Assembly (NCBI RefSeq): GCF_901827175.1
Contig: NZ_LR594662.1
Coordinates: 6,200,001 to 6,264,000 of the forward strand
DNA: 64,000 nucleotides
Reading direction: 5' to 3'
DNA from: Variovorax sp. RA8
GTDB taxonomy: Bacteria; Pseudomonadota; Gammaproteobacteria; Burkholderiales; Burkholderiaceae_C
Numbering within the stretch: position 1 is the first letter of the stretch; every line of letters starts with the position of its first letter. The position numbers and the translations under genes are program-made. Positions 7,643 through 16,257 of this stretch are shown piece after piece. The notes under the pieces were generated by a model. That model made no database searches. It had not been told where the DNA came from and saw only the letters and a list, made by a program, of their open reading frames with translations.

Positions 7643-10366
7643 ATGAATGCCCCGATTTCCACCGACCAGCTGCGTGCGCTGCTCGACACGCCCCTGAACG
7701 ATCCCGACTCGGCCGAAACCACGGAATGGCGCGAGGCCTTTACCGCGCTGGCCGAAACGCACGGGCCCGAGCGCGCGCGATGGATGCTGGACGAGCTGGC
7801 GCGCATCGCCCGCACCCGCCGCATCGGCTGGCAGCCCGAGCTGGCCACGCCTTACGTCAACACCATCGCGGTCGAGCAGCAGCCGGCGTTCCCGGGCGAC
7901 CTCGCGATCGAGGAGCGGCTGGCCTCGCTGATGCGCTGGAACGCGCTCGCCATGGTGGTGCGCGCCAACCAGGCCTATGGCGAGCTGGGCGGCCATATCG
8001 CGAGCTATGCCAGCGCGGCGGATTTGTTCGAGACCGGCTTCAATCACTTCTTCCATGCGCGCACCGAGCCGCGAAGGGCCGCCCCGAGCGGCGAGAGCCC
8101 CTCTCGGGGGGGCAGCGACCCACACGAAGTGGGGGAGCGTGGGGGGCAAGATGGGCATCGCGGCGACCTCGTGTTCTTCCAGCCGCACAGCGCGCCGGGC
8201 GTCTATGCGCGCGCCTACCTCGAGGGCCGGCTCACCGAGGAAGACCTCCAGCACTACCGCCAGGAGCTGAGCGCGCCGGCTTTCGCAGGCGGCAGCGGCG
8301 CGCGCGGCCTCAGCAGCTACCCGCACCCCTACCTCATGCCGGACTTCTGGCAGTTCCCCACCGGCTCGATGGGCATCGGGCCCATCAGCTCCATCTACCA
8401 CGCGCGCTTCATGCGCTATCTCACCCATCGCCATCTCCTGGACTGCGAAGGCCGCAAGGTCTGGGGCGTGTTCGGCGACGGCGAGATGGACGAGCCCGAA
8501 TCGATGAGCGCGCTCACGCTGGCCGCGCGCGAGAAGCTCGACAACCTCGTGTGGGTGGTCAACTGCAACCTGCAGCGCCTCGACGGTCCGGTGCGCGGCA
8601 ACGGCCGCATCATCGACGAGCTGGAGAAGCTCTTCGCCGGCGCCGGCTGGAACGTGATCAAGCTGGTCTGGGGCAGCGACTGGGACGGCCTGTTCGCGCG
8701 CGATACCGGCGGCGCGCTGGTGCGCGCCTTCGCCAACACGGTCGACGGCCAGATGCAGACCTTCGCCGCCAAGGACGGCCGCTACAACCGCGACACCTTC
8801 TTCGGCCAGAACGAGCAGCTGGCGCGCCTGGTCGAGGGCCTGACCGACGAGCAGATCGACCGCCTCAAGCGCGGCGGCCACGACCTGGTGAAGATCCACG
8901 CCGCCTACGCGGCCGCCGCCGCGCACCGCGGCCAGCCCACCGTGATCCTGGCCCACACCAAGAAGGGCTACGGCATGGGCACCGCGGGCCAGGGCAAGAT
9001 GACCACGCATTCGCAGAAGAAGCTGGGCGAGACCGACCTCATCGAATTCCGCAACCGCTTCAGCTTGCCGCTCACCGACGAGCAGGCCGCGCAGGCCGCC
9101 TTCTACAAGCCGGCCGAGGACAGCCCCGAGATGCGTTACCTGAAGGACAGGCGCGCCGCGCTCGGCGGCAGCATGCCGCGGCGCGAGACGGCGTGCGACC
9201 CGGTCGCCAAGCCCGACATCGCGGCCTATGCGCAGTTCGCGGTGGCCGCCGCCGGCAAGGAGATGAGCACCACCATGGCCTTCGTGCGCATGCTGGGCAA
9301 CCTGATGAAGGACGCGGCGCTCGGACCGCGCATCGTGCCCATCGTGGCCGACGAGGCACGCACCTTCGGCATGGCCAACCTCTTCAAGCAGGTCGGCATC
9401 TATTCGAGCGTGGGACAGCGCTATGCGCCGGAGGACATCGGCTCGGTGCTCTCGTACCGCGAGGCGACCGATGGCCAGATCCTCGAGGAGGGCATCAGCG
9501 AGGCCGGTGCCATCGCCAGCTGGACGGCCGCCGCCACCAGCTACAGCGTGCACGGGCTGGCGATGCTGCCCTTCTACATCTACTACTCGATGTTCGGCTT
9601 CCAGCGCGTGGGCGACCAGATCTGGGCCGCCGCCGACCAGCGGCCGCGCGGCTTCCTGCTGGGCGCCACCTCGGGGCGCACCACGCTGGGCGGCGAAGGG
9701 CTGCAGCACCAGGACGGCACCAGCCACCTGATCGCCGCCACCATCCCCAACTGCAAGGCCTACGACCCGGCCTTCGCGGGCGAGATGGCGGTGATCGTCG
9801 ATGCCGGCATCCGCGAGATGATGGTCGAGCAGAAGGACGCCTTCTACTACGTCACGCTGATGAACGAGAACTATGCCCAGCCGGACCTGCCGCCGGGTGT
9901 GGAAGCCGACGTGCTGCGCGGGTGCTATCGCTTCCGGGCCGCCGCGGGAGAGGGCCGCAGGATCGCGCTGCTGGGGTCGGGCGCGATCCTGACCGAGGTG
10001 CTCAAGGCCGCGCAGCAGCTGGCCGGGGAAGGCATCGATGCCGAGGTCTTCAGCATCACCAGCTGGAGCGAACTTGCGCGCGACGGCCACGCCTGCGAGG
10101 CGCGCGCGCTGGCGGGCGAGGCCGAGCCGGGCCAGCCCTTCATCGCGCAGCAGCTCGCCGGCGGCAGCGGGCCGGTGATCGCCGCCACGGACTACGTGCG
10201 CGCCGTGCCCGAAAGCATCCGCGCCTTCCTTCCGGCGAATCGGCGCTATGTCACGCTGGGCACCGATGGCTTCGGGCGCAGCGACACGCGTGCGCAGCTG
10301 CGGCGCTTCTTCGGTGTCGATGCAGCGAGCATCGTGCGTGCGGCGCGGTACGCGCTCGGGTCATAG
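7643..10366 (+). CDS. aceE: Homodimeric pyruvate dehydrogenase E1-type 2-oxoacid dehydrogenase
   Basis: The 907-residue product is a full AceE-type E1: thiamine-diphosphate enzymes that decarboxylate a 2-oxoacid and acylate a lipoyl E2. The ThDP/Mg motif starts at GDGE (residues 278-281) and ends at NCNLQ. Other family stretches are [30 protein letters not shown] and [10 protein letters not shown]. No E2 or E3 gene is adjacent and the neighbour is an Lrp regulator, as in Pseudomonas mdeR-mdeB, whose E1 acts on 2-oxobutyrate. It may thus be a secondary E1 rather than the housekeeping one. Odd: residues 142-172 are an in-frame insertion encoded by a palindromic repeat, placed where AceE proteins normally pass from FFHART to GGDLVFFQ. 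The ATG at 7643 is the family-typical start. Confidence 0.9.
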   Translation: MNAPISTDQLRALLDTPLNDPDSAETTEWREAFTALAETHGPERARWMLDELARIARTRRIGWQPELATPYVNTIAVEQQPAFPGDLAIEERLASLMRWNALAMVVRANQAYGELGGHIASYASAADLFETGFNHFFHARTEPRRAAPSGESPSRGGSDPHEVGERGGQDGHRGDLVFFQPHSAPGVYARAYLEGRLTEEDLQHYRQELSAPAFAGGSGARGLSSYPHPYLMPDFWQFPTGSMGIGPISSIYHARFMRYLTHRHLLDCEGRKVWGVFGDGEMDEPESMSALTLAAREKLDNLVWVVNCNLQRLDGPVRGNGRIIDELEKLFAGAGWNVIKLVWGSDWDGLFARDTGGALVRAFANTVDGQMQTFAAKDGRYNRDTFFGQNEQLARLVEGLTDEQIDRLKRGGHDLVKIHAAYAAAAAHRGQPTVILAHTKKGYGMGTAGQGKMTTHSQKKLGETDLIEFRNRFSLPLTDEQAAQAAFYKPAEDSPEMRYLKDRRAALGGSMPRRETACDPVAKPDIAAYAQFAVAAAGKEMSTTMAFVRMLGNLMKDAALGPRIVPIVADEARTFGMANLFKQVGIYSSVGQRYAPEDIGSVLSYREATDGQILEEGISEAGAIASWTAAATSYSVHGLAMLPFYIYYSMFGFQRVGDQIWAAADQRPRGFLLGATSGRTTLGGEGLQHQDGTSHLIAATIPNCKAYDPAFAGEMAVIVDAGIREMMVEQKDAFYYVTLMNENYAQPDLPPGVEADVLRGCYRFRAAAGEGRRIALLGSGAILTEVLKAAQQLAGEGIDAEVFSITSWSELARDGHACEARALAGEAEPGQPFIAQQLAGGSGPVIAATDYVRAVPESIRAFLPANRRYVTLGTDGFGRSDTRAQLRRFFGVDAASIVRAARYALGS
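8073..8147. repeat. Palindromic REP-like element inside the E1 gene
   Basis: This stretch contains GAGAG-CCC-CTCTC (8093-8105) followed by a G6 run, and CCCAC-ACGAA-GTGGG (8119-8133) followed by another G-rich tract. It resembles hairpin-rich repeats that I remember as common between genes in Comamonadaceae. Here it is translated as part of the E1 protein. Only one copy is evident in the window. Confidence 0.6.
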
Positions 10367-10408
10367 CGCTCTCGTCCAGACGGCCGCACTCCAGCCTCTC
10401 TGCTTGCG

Positions 10409-11149
10409 CTAGGTGGGCTTCGTCCTGGCCTGCACTTTCGTACGGGCGACGGGCGCTGCCGCGATCGGCGGAAAAGGCGGCAGCGGGCGGTACGCCACCT
10501 CCTTGGCCGCCGCGGCCTCCATCCCCAGCCCGCGCAGCACGCAGGTTGCCACCTCGCGGCCATGGTTCGGAGGCGCCAGTCCCAGGGCCACGCTGCGCAT
10601 GGCTTGCGCGATGGTGCCGTTGATCAGGTCCATGGCCGCCGCCTCGCTGGGAATGCGGAAGGCCTTCTGCTTCACACCCAGGCGCAGGTCGGCCAGCACG
10701 TAGTCGCGGATCTCCAGCAGCAGCTCGGGCGCGGCGGCCGCCACGTCCAGCGTCATCAGCGCCCATTGCGGGCTCTGCTCGGCCAGCCAGATGTAGCGCT
10801 GATTGCCGATCGCCATGCGCTGCGCGCCCTCGGCAATGCCTTGCTGGCTGTCGTCGATGCGGCGGCACAGCGTGTCGGCCAGCAGCAGCGCCACCGCGCG
10901 CGCCACCTCTTCCTTCGTCTTGAAATGGTTGTAGACCGTGCCGGTGGTCATGCCGGCGACGGCCGCCAGCTCCTGCATGGTCGCGGCAGCGAAGCCGCGC
11001 GCGGTGAACACGCGGATCGCCGCCTGCACCAGCTGGACCCGCGTCCGCTCCCGTTTGGCCAGCCCGGGCTGCGGCCGCCACACGCTTTCGGCCAGGGCAT
11101 CTGGCAAAAGTGGTATTGACGGGACTCCAAAACTCAAAGCATCATCCAT
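10409..11149 (-). CDS. TetR-family transcriptional regulator
   Basis: The 246-residue protein has a TetR N-terminal DNA-binding domain near residues 35-85 (QLVQAAIRVFTARGFAAATM, then GMTTGTVYNHFKTKEEVARA) and a helical ligand-binding domain with no recognisable effector class. The tail is Pro/Ala/Lys-rich. The ATG at 11149 leaves a ~30-residue leader before the first helix, longer than usual, so an internal start is possible. It is divergent from the extradiol dioxygenase and cytochrome genes and is probably their repressor. Confidence 0.88.
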   Translation of the reverse strand: MDDALSFGVPSIPLLPDALAESVWRPQPGLAKRERTRVQLVQAAIRVFTARGFAAATMQELAAVAGMTTGTVYNHFKTKEEVARAVALLLADTLCRRIDDSQQGIAEGAQRMAIGNQRYIWLAEQSPQWALMTLDVAAAAPELLLEIRDYVLADLRLGVKQKAFRIPSEAAAMDLINGTIAQAMRSVALGLAPPNHGREVATCVLRGLGMEAAAAKEVAYRPLPPFPPIAAAPVARTKVQARTKPT

Positions 11150-11173
11150 TTTTATACACAGAGACCATTTTTA
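11146..11173. promoter_or_regulatory. Direct repeats in the TetR/dioxygenase intergenic region
   Basis: Two exact copies of CCATTTTTA lie at 11146-11154 and 11165-11173, 19 bases apart start to start. The first overlaps the TetR start codon. The region is much richer in A+T than its surroundings, so it likely holds both divergent promoters. The repeats are operator candidates only. Confidence 0.3.
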
Positions 11174-11202
11174 CTCTAACCATCCACGAAAGCGAGTTTG
11201 CC

Positions 11203-12156
11203 ATGTCCCCCGATCTACGTCTCGGCTACCTGGTCTTCGAAGCACGACGGCCCGCGCGATGGGCGAGCTTCTGCCAGCACATGCTCGGCCTGTCCGCGCC
11301 TCTGGCCAATGCCGACGGCAGCCGCGGCTGGCAGCTCGACGATGCCTCGCAGCGGCTGATCGTGCGGGAGGGCCCGGCCGACGACCTGGCGGCGCTGGGC
11401 CTCGAATGTGCCGACGAGGCCGCACTGGAGCGGGTGCTCGCGCGCCTGCGGCGAGGCGGCATCGCGGTCGAGGCGGCGGGCGCCGCATTGCGCGATGCCC
11501 GCCGCGTACAGCGCCTGCATCGCTGCATCGATCCCGCCGGCAACGCCGTCGAGCTGTTCACCGGGCTCGCCCGCGCCGCCGGACCCTTCTCCTCGGAGGC
11601 CTTCCCAGCGGGCTTCCGCACCGGCGACCTGGGCCTGGGCCATGCGGTGCTCGTGTCGCACGAGCTGGAGGCGATGGAATCCTTCTACGCCCTGCTGGGC
11701 TTCGGCGTGACCGAGCGGCTCGCCACGCGGGTCGGCCCGATCGACGTCCGCGGCGTGTTCCTGCACTGCAACCGCCGCCATCACTCCATTGCGCTGTTCG
11801 ACATGCCGCTCGCCAAGCGCATCCACCATTTCATGCTGCAGGCCGAGCGCCTGAGCGACATCGGCGTCGCCTTCGAGCGGGCGCAGCGACACAGGGTGCC
11901 GCTGTCGCTGGCGCTGGGCCAGCATCCCGACCCGGACGGCACCTTCTCCTTCTACGGCGCCACGCCCTCGGGCTTCGACTTCGAGATCGGCGCCGGCACG
12001 CAGACCATCGACCCCGCGGGCTGGCAGACCCACCACACCGGCGTCACCAGCGCCTGGGGCCACAAGCCCAGCCTGCGCCTGCAGCTGAAGATGGCCGCCG
12101 GCCTGATCGTGCGCAAGGTCTCCGGTGCGCCGCGCCGCGCGAAGGAGCTGGCATGA
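11203..12156 (+). CDS. Two-domain extradiol ring-cleavage dioxygenase (BphC-like, VOC fold)
   Basis: The 317-residue length and two tandem VOC modules match type I extradiol dioxygenases such as BphC, which cleave catechols next to the two hydroxyls. The ligands can be placed in the C-terminal module: H147 (GLGHAVL), H209 (KRIHHFML) and E261 (FDFEIG) should bind iron. H194 (HHSIALF) and Y251 fit the conserved second-sphere residues. The active site therefore looks intact. The ATG at 11203 starts the first VOC strand (LRLGYLVFEA). The stop overlaps the cytochrome start (ATGA). The divergent TetR gene suggests induction by an aromatic compound; the substrate is unknown. Confidence 0.88.
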   Translation: MSPDLRLGYLVFEARRPARWASFCQHMLGLSAPLANADGSRGWQLDDASQRLIVREGPADDLAALGLECADEAALERVLARLRRGGIAVEAAGAALRDARRVQRLHRCIDPAGNAVELFTGLARAAGPFSSEAFPAGFRTGDLGLGHAVLVSHELEAMESFYALLGFGVTERLATRVGPIDVRGVFLHCNRRHHSIALFDMPLAKRIHHFMLQAERLSDIGVAFERAQRHRVPLSLALGQHPDPDGTFSFYGATPSGFDFEIGAGTQTIDPAGWQTHHTGVTSAWGHKPSLRLQLKMAAGLIVRKVSGAPRRAKELA

Positions 12157-13052
12157 CGACGACAACCCGACGCTGGTTGAAACGCGGCGCGCTGGCGCTG
12201 TTCGTGGTGGTCGCGATCGCCGCCGCCCTGCTCTTCGCGGGTAACCAGCTTGCGCGCCACAAGATGCAGCGCAAACTGGACATCGCAGTCACGGCCGTGC
12301 CCTATCGCGAGGATGCGGCGGCTGTCGAGCGCGGCCGTTATCTCTTTGCCTCGCGCGGCTGTGTCGATTGCCATGGCGCCCAGGGCAACGGCCGCATGTT
12401 CCTCGACGACGGCAAGGGCATGCGCATCGCCGGCCCCAACATCAGCCCCGGCCCCGGCAGCGTGGTGGCCGGCTATGCACCCGAGGACTGGGTGCGCGCC
12501 ATCCGCCACGGCGTCGCCCCAGGCGGCCGGCCGCTGATGGTGATGCCCAGCGAGGACTACAACCGCTTCACCGACGAGGACCTGGCCTCGCTGGTCGCCT
12601 ACATCCGCCAGCTTCCGCCCGCGACCGGCGGCGCTGCTGTGGTCGACCTGCCGCTGCCCGTGCGCGCCTTCTACGGCTTCGGCCTCATGCACGATGCCGC
12701 CGCCAAGATCGACCACGCGTTGCCGCCTGCGCAGCCCGTCCCCGACGGCGTGAGCGTGGCGCACGGCGCGTATGTCGCAAACATGTGCCTGGGCTGCCAC
12801 GGCGCCAGGCTCGCCGGCGGCAAGATCCCCGGCGCGCCGCCCGACTGGCCGCCTGCGGCCCGGCTCGTGCCGGGCGAAGACAACGCGATGACGCGCTACG
12901 CCGATGCCGACGCCTTCGCGCGCATGTTCAAGACCGGCAAGCGGCCCGACGGCACGCCGATCAAGGTCATGCCTTTCGGGTCGCTCGGGCAGATGAACGA
13001 CACCGACGTTCGGGCGCTCTTCCTCTACCTGAAGGGCCTGCCGGCGGGTTGA
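12153..13052 (+). CDS. Membrane-anchored dihaem cytochrome c
   Basis: The 299-residue product has an N-terminal transmembrane anchor (RGALALFVVVAIAAALLFAG) and two c-type haem sites, CVDCH (C70-H74) and CLGCH (C212-H216). Candidate axial methionines lie in VMPSEDY and VMPFGSL. It should sit on the periplasmic face of the inner membrane and pass electrons. Relatives are found as subunits of alcohol or aldehyde dehydrogenases and as free-standing carriers. It overlaps the dioxygenase gene by four bases (ATGA), so the two are made together. The pairing is unusual because an extradiol dioxygenase needs no electron donor. Confidence 0.9.
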   Translation: MTTTTRRWLKRGALALFVVVAIAAALLFAGNQLARHKMQRKLDIAVTAVPYREDAAAVERGRYLFASRGCVDCHGAQGNGRMFLDDGKGMRIAGPNISPGPGSVVAGYAPEDWVRAIRHGVAPGGRPLMVMPSEDYNRFTDEDLASLVAYIRQLPPATGGAAVVDLPLPVRAFYGFGLMHDAAAKIDHALPPAQPVPDGVSVAHGAYVANMCLGCHGARLAGGKIPGAPPDWPPAARLVPGEDNAMTRYADADAFARMFKTGKRPDGTPIKVMPFGSLGQMNDTDVRALFLYLKGLPAG

Positions 13053-13093
13053 GGCAGATTTCCTGCGACTTGTCGCCAAACGGCAAAGCGGCC

Positions 13094-13134
13094 CCCGCCC
13101 TTTCCTGTGCCGGGCGGGCACGTCCCGCCGGTTT
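13094..13134 (+). terminator. GC-rich hairpin(s) after the cytochrome gene
   Basis: GGCGGG-CACGT-CCCGCC (13113-13129) is followed by GGTTTC, a weak Rho-independent terminator shape. An alternative stem, CCCGCCC (13094-13100) with GGGCGGG (13112-13118), would use the same bases and exclude the first. The T tract is short, so termination is uncertain. Confidence 0.35.
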
Positions 13135-13298
13135 CGATTCGATGATCGGCCCGCCGGCCCATCGCGGCCCGGCTGCGTAGCAATTTAAGAAAGCGCCCCG
13201 CTCCCCTGTCCCACCGAATCTGACAAATTGTCTCACCGCAAAAAGGATCGCTCAATAGCTCCATAAGATCAGCGGCCCCGAAATCCTCAAGAGAAATA

Positions 13299-14300
13299 AT
13301 GAGAGCCCTGATCTTGTTCGCCGCCTTCATGTTGGGGATGGCAGGCTTTGCACATTCTGCAAATCTTTATCCCGATCAAGCTATTTACAAAGGCCAGACA
13401 CTGTCTTCGGATGACGGCCGATACCGGCTGGTCATGCAAGGCGACGGTAATCTCGTGTATTACAGAACGTCCGACTGGTCTGCCAGATGGTGGACCTCCA
13501 CGCACGCCAACGGCGGCCACTTGGCCGTCATGCAAGGAGACGGCAATTTTGTCGTCTACGACGCTGCCTGGAGGGCGGTGTGGCAAACGCGCACCAATGG
13601 TCATCCAGGGGCCTTCATTGCCGCACAAGATGACGGCAACCTGGTGGTCTATCAGAATGGGCAGGCGCTCTGGGATATTGGAGCTGACATTCAGGTGGAA
13701 GATCCGAAATATCAAGGCGATGCAGTGGGCCGCAGTATAGAAAGCAACATGCCGTACTCAGCGCTGGGACACATTGGACTTTATGACGGTGCGGGTGGCG
13801 TTTATGAAGTTCTGAATGACGGGAAAACGAACGCCGTCGCATTCAACACACTCGAAAATTTCAAGCAAAGATCCTACAACGGATACTGGGGCGGCGCCTC
13901 CCCCAAGATTCCGGAATTCTTTGGTCGCGGATGCTTCAATGACTACTGTGGCACCAATAGCTACCAAACCGTACATGCAAGATGGGCGATGGTGTTACGC
14001 GCCTTTCAAATTCTGGCAATCGGTGCAGAATATACATATTTTGCCGGCTCAACCAAGACAGCGTACCCCAAGACGCCAAATTCTCCCTCTGAGCAAGGGC
14101 GCTATCGCTGCGACACCTATCTGCTGGATATTTACAAAGCTCTGTATCTCAATCCAACAAATGCCCAGGGTTATTACATCAATGTGCTGGCGCCGGAAAA
14201 CGCATCCATATGGCGCTGGCTTACGTTCACGGGGGGAGATCTGCAGTCCCTGGTCACTCCCTTGACCATTTTCGAAAAATTGAAGAACTACAAGGGCTGA
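13299..14300 (+). CDS. Secreted bulb-type lectin with probable permuted NlpC/P60-like hydrolase domain
   Basis: The 333-residue protein has a signal peptide ending near FAHSA (residue 21). Residues ~25-125 form a bulb-lectin domain with three intact mannose-binding QxDxNxVxY motifs: Q47-Y55, Q79-Y87 and Q110-Y118. Residues ~145-330 contain GHIGLYDG (H158), VYEVLN, YNGYWGG and, much later, RYRCDTYLLDIY (C271). The order His then Cys with these flanks is that of circularly permuted papain/NlpC-P60-fold hydrolases; this assignment is by eye. The gene is visibly lower in G+C (about 40-55% in sampled lines) and uses codons unlike its neighbours, so recent transfer is likely. It is followed after 6 bases by an unknown anchored protein. 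A role as an exported cell-wall or sugar-targeting effector is inference. The ribosome site is weak (AAGAGA). Confidence 0.7.
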   Translation: MRALILFAAFMLGMAGFAHSANLYPDQAIYKGQTLSSDDGRYRLVMQGDGNLVYYRTSDWSARWWTSTHANGGHLAVMQGDGNFVVYDAAWRAVWQTRTNGHPGAFIAAQDDGNLVVYQNGQALWDIGADIQVEDPKYQGDAVGRSIESNMPYSALGHIGLYDGAGGVYEVLNDGKTNAVAFNTLENFKQRSYNGYWGGASPKIPEFFGRGCFNDYCGTNSYQTVHARWAMVLRAFQILAIGAEYTYFAGSTKTAYPKTPNSPSEQGRYRCDTYLLDIYKALYLNPTNAQGYYINVLAPENASIWRWLTFTGGDLQSLVTPLTIFEKLKNYKG

Positions 14301-14306
14301 AGCAGC

Positions 14307-15512
14307 ATGGCAAGAACATTCTGGGTCCTGGTTCCAGTCGCCATCCTGACGGCTGCATTTACGCTTTATCGCGCTGAAGTGCCGTCTGGCGCGTCCTCTC
14401 TATCTCCTACGGAAGAAAATGGCAAGCCAGATGCCTCGCAAAGGAGCGACGGCGCTGCCGGGTACAAGGCCAAAGTCGCCATTGCCTCCGCGAGGACGAA
14501 CGAACAAAATCCGCTGCTTCACTACAGACCACACCCAGGACTGGAAGGCCGGAGGGCACTGGAGGAAATTGACGTCAAAGGCGTTCCCGCTACTGCTCAA
14601 TCCGTGAGCCTCGCCCGCGCGCTCTTGCAGAGCGGAACTTTGAGCTCAGACGAAAAAATTCCGATGATCAGGATATTGGCCAGCCTCTATAACCGGGAAA
14701 ATACAACAGGCGCCAACGATGACATCGCTCTCGATTTGAAAACCTTGGCAGCAGACCCCGACAAGAAGGTAGCTGGACAGGCAGCTGTCAAATATGCTCG
14801 AAGAGTCGAGTATCAGCCCGGAACTGAGCTTGTATTGAAAAACGCGCTCGAAAATGGGGCCCTCGATACCGATGCATATTTTCAGGAGTTGGCCCATCTG
14901 ATCCCCAGTGCGCCCCTGGGGAAGAAAAAAGAATATCTCGCTGAAATCCGCTCGGCCGGCAGCTTGATCGGCCGCGATGTGCTGGTCATGGCCCTCAACA
15001 GCGGCGAGGAATTCAACGCCGTGTCGTTCCTCAAGTCATCAGAAGACATGGCTGAGTTGCTGCGCACAACGGAGCCGGAGTTTGGTCCCCGGGTCGGCTT
15101 CGGCCTCGGGGGTTCGGTTCGCTACACAGAATGGCCGCGCGCGAGCGCCGCGATCGAAAGCCACAAGACCGGGCGCGGCATGGACGAAGTCATCGTTGCG
15201 AGACTAAGCCAACCGAACACCGATGAACGCAAGATCATGAGCTTCCTGCTTTCACCGCAGGCGGGCCCCATGCTGGCGGCTGCCACGCCTGATTCGCCCG
15301 TTCAGAAGCTCGTCGCCATTTCGCAGGTCTACGCCTCACAACTCCCTGGCAATGCGGACATGGCCGCCATGGTCCAGGCGATCAGGGCGCAGATGAAGAA
15401 CCCGCCACCTCTACCTCCGCCCGGGGTTGCCATGACGCACACGGGCCCAATAATCGGACCGAGCCCCGCCCCTCCGGGGTATCCCGTGTACGTCCCTCCA
15501 CCGCGGCGATAG
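14307..15512 (+). CDS. Unknown anchored helical protein, partner of the lectin gene
   Basis: The 401-residue product is not recognised. It has one N-terminal hydrophobic segment (FWVLVPVAILTAAFTLY), fitting a signal anchor or uncleaved signal. A long middle part is predicted largely helical, with repeat-like helices such as SVSLARALLQSG, IPMIRILASLYN and KVAGQAAVKYARR. The tail is proline-rich (PPPLPPPGVAMTH to the terminal PPPRR). It starts 6 bases after the lectin-hydrolase stop and shares that gene's lower G+C in its first half. The tight pairing allows an immunity, chaperone or display role, but nothing in the sequence proves one. Confidence 0.7.
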   Translation: MARTFWVLVPVAILTAAFTLYRAEVPSGASSLSPTEENGKPDASQRSDGAAGYKAKVAIASARTNEQNPLLHYRPHPGLEGRRALEEIDVKGVPATAQSVSLARALLQSGTLSSDEKIPMIRILASLYNRENTTGANDDIALDLKTLAADPDKKVAGQAAVKYARRVEYQPGTELVLKNALENGALDTDAYFQELAHLIPSAPLGKKKEYLAEIRSAGSLIGRDVLVMALNSGEEFNAVSFLKSSEDMAELLRTTEPEFGPRVGFGLGGSVRYTEWPRASAAIESHKTGRGMDEVIVARLSQPNTDERKIMSFLLSPQAGPMLAAATPDSPVQKLVAISQVYASQLPGNADMAAMVQAIRAQMKNPPPLPPPGVAMTHTGPIIGPSPAPPGYPVYVPPPRR

Positions 15513-15611
15513 CCCCATCCTCTGGAAGCGCAATGCCCAGATTCACTGCTTGGCGGAGCGCCTCGTGCCCCTACGATCTCTCATCCGATTGATCGCCAAT
15601 AGAGGAACATG

Positions 15612-15800
15612 ATGAGCAACGAACTGCGCAGGAAGCTGCACGAGCTGCAGGAACTCTCGAACACGGCGCCCGACCCGGCTACGCGCGCCATCATCGAAGC
15701 GGTACGGCTTCAGACCGCGGTGCTCAACGAGCGCCTGTTCGCCGTCGAGCTGCATTTGGCGGAGCTGCTCAAGCGCGCCGGGGCCCAGCCCCTGCCCTGA
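15612..15800 (+). CDS. Small hypothetical protein, 62 residues
   Basis: A short, probably all-helical, charged protein (ELRRKLHELQELSN at the start, then an amphipathic stretch with LQTAVLNERLFAVELHLAELLKR). No family is recognised; the heptad-like spacing suggests a coiled coil. Two adjacent ATG codons are possible. The AGAGG site at 15601-15605 is only 3 bases before the first but 6 before the second (15612), so the second is preferred. Confidence 0.6.
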   Translation: MSNELRRKLHELQELSNTAPDPATRAIIEAVRLQTAVLNERLFAVELHLAELLKRAGAQPLP

Positions 15801-15813
15801 GCATCCGCCTCGA

Positions 15814-16122
15814 TCAATGGGCGGCGGCGTTTCGCTTGCGCGTGGCAGCCGCCTTCTTGGCCGAGGCCGAGCGCTGCGCGGCGGTGCGGCCCGCGGAGGC
15901 GGCGCCACCCTTGTGGCCGCCCTTGCGCGAGGGCGCATGGTTCTCCGCCTTGCCGCGGCCGGAGCCGCTCTTCTTGCCGCCGCCGGTCTCCGCGTTCACC
16001 GTGGCCCACGCGCGGCGTTCGGCTTCCTTCTCGCCAAGGCCGCGCTTCTCATAGCCTTCCTCGATGTGCTCGGCCTGACGTTTCTGCTTGTCCGTATAGG
16101 ACGATTTGTCACCTCTGGGCAT
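15814..16122 (-). CDS. Small basic stress/plasmid-stabilisation-like protein
   Basis: The 102-residue protein is very rich in Lys, Arg, Gly and Ala. It starts PRGDKSSYTDKQKRQAEHIE and has GYEKRGLGEKEAERRAWATVN, a conserved opening in small proteins often labelled plasmid stabilisation or DNA-associated. Its tail (RTAAQRSASAKKAAATRKRN) resembles histone-like Lys/Ala repeats. The function is not established; nucleic-acid binding is plausible from charge. AAGGAG sits 5 bases before the ATG, which decides the start. It belongs to a run of small hydrophilic genes here. Confidence 0.75.
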   Translation of the reverse strand: MPRGDKSSYTDKQKRQAEHIEEGYEKRGLGEKEAERRAWATVNAETGGGKKSGSGRGKAENHAPSRKGGHKGGAASAGRTAAQRSASAKKAAATRKRNAAAH

Positions 16123-16257
16123 GGTCACTCCTTGAAGATGCGTTGAGGCCCCGCATGCTGCGCCGGCGCGCAGGCACTCGGGTAGGAACGCCGATGCACT
16201 GCGCGTCAGCGCCCTCCGTCGTGTGCACGTGCCGATGCAATTTCCGGATCGCGCAGC

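Noticed and set aside
8106..8111. G6 run in the E1 gene as a phase-variable switch
   Set aside because: Only six bases and flanked by a second interrupted G tract; too short to be a likely slippage site in this setting.
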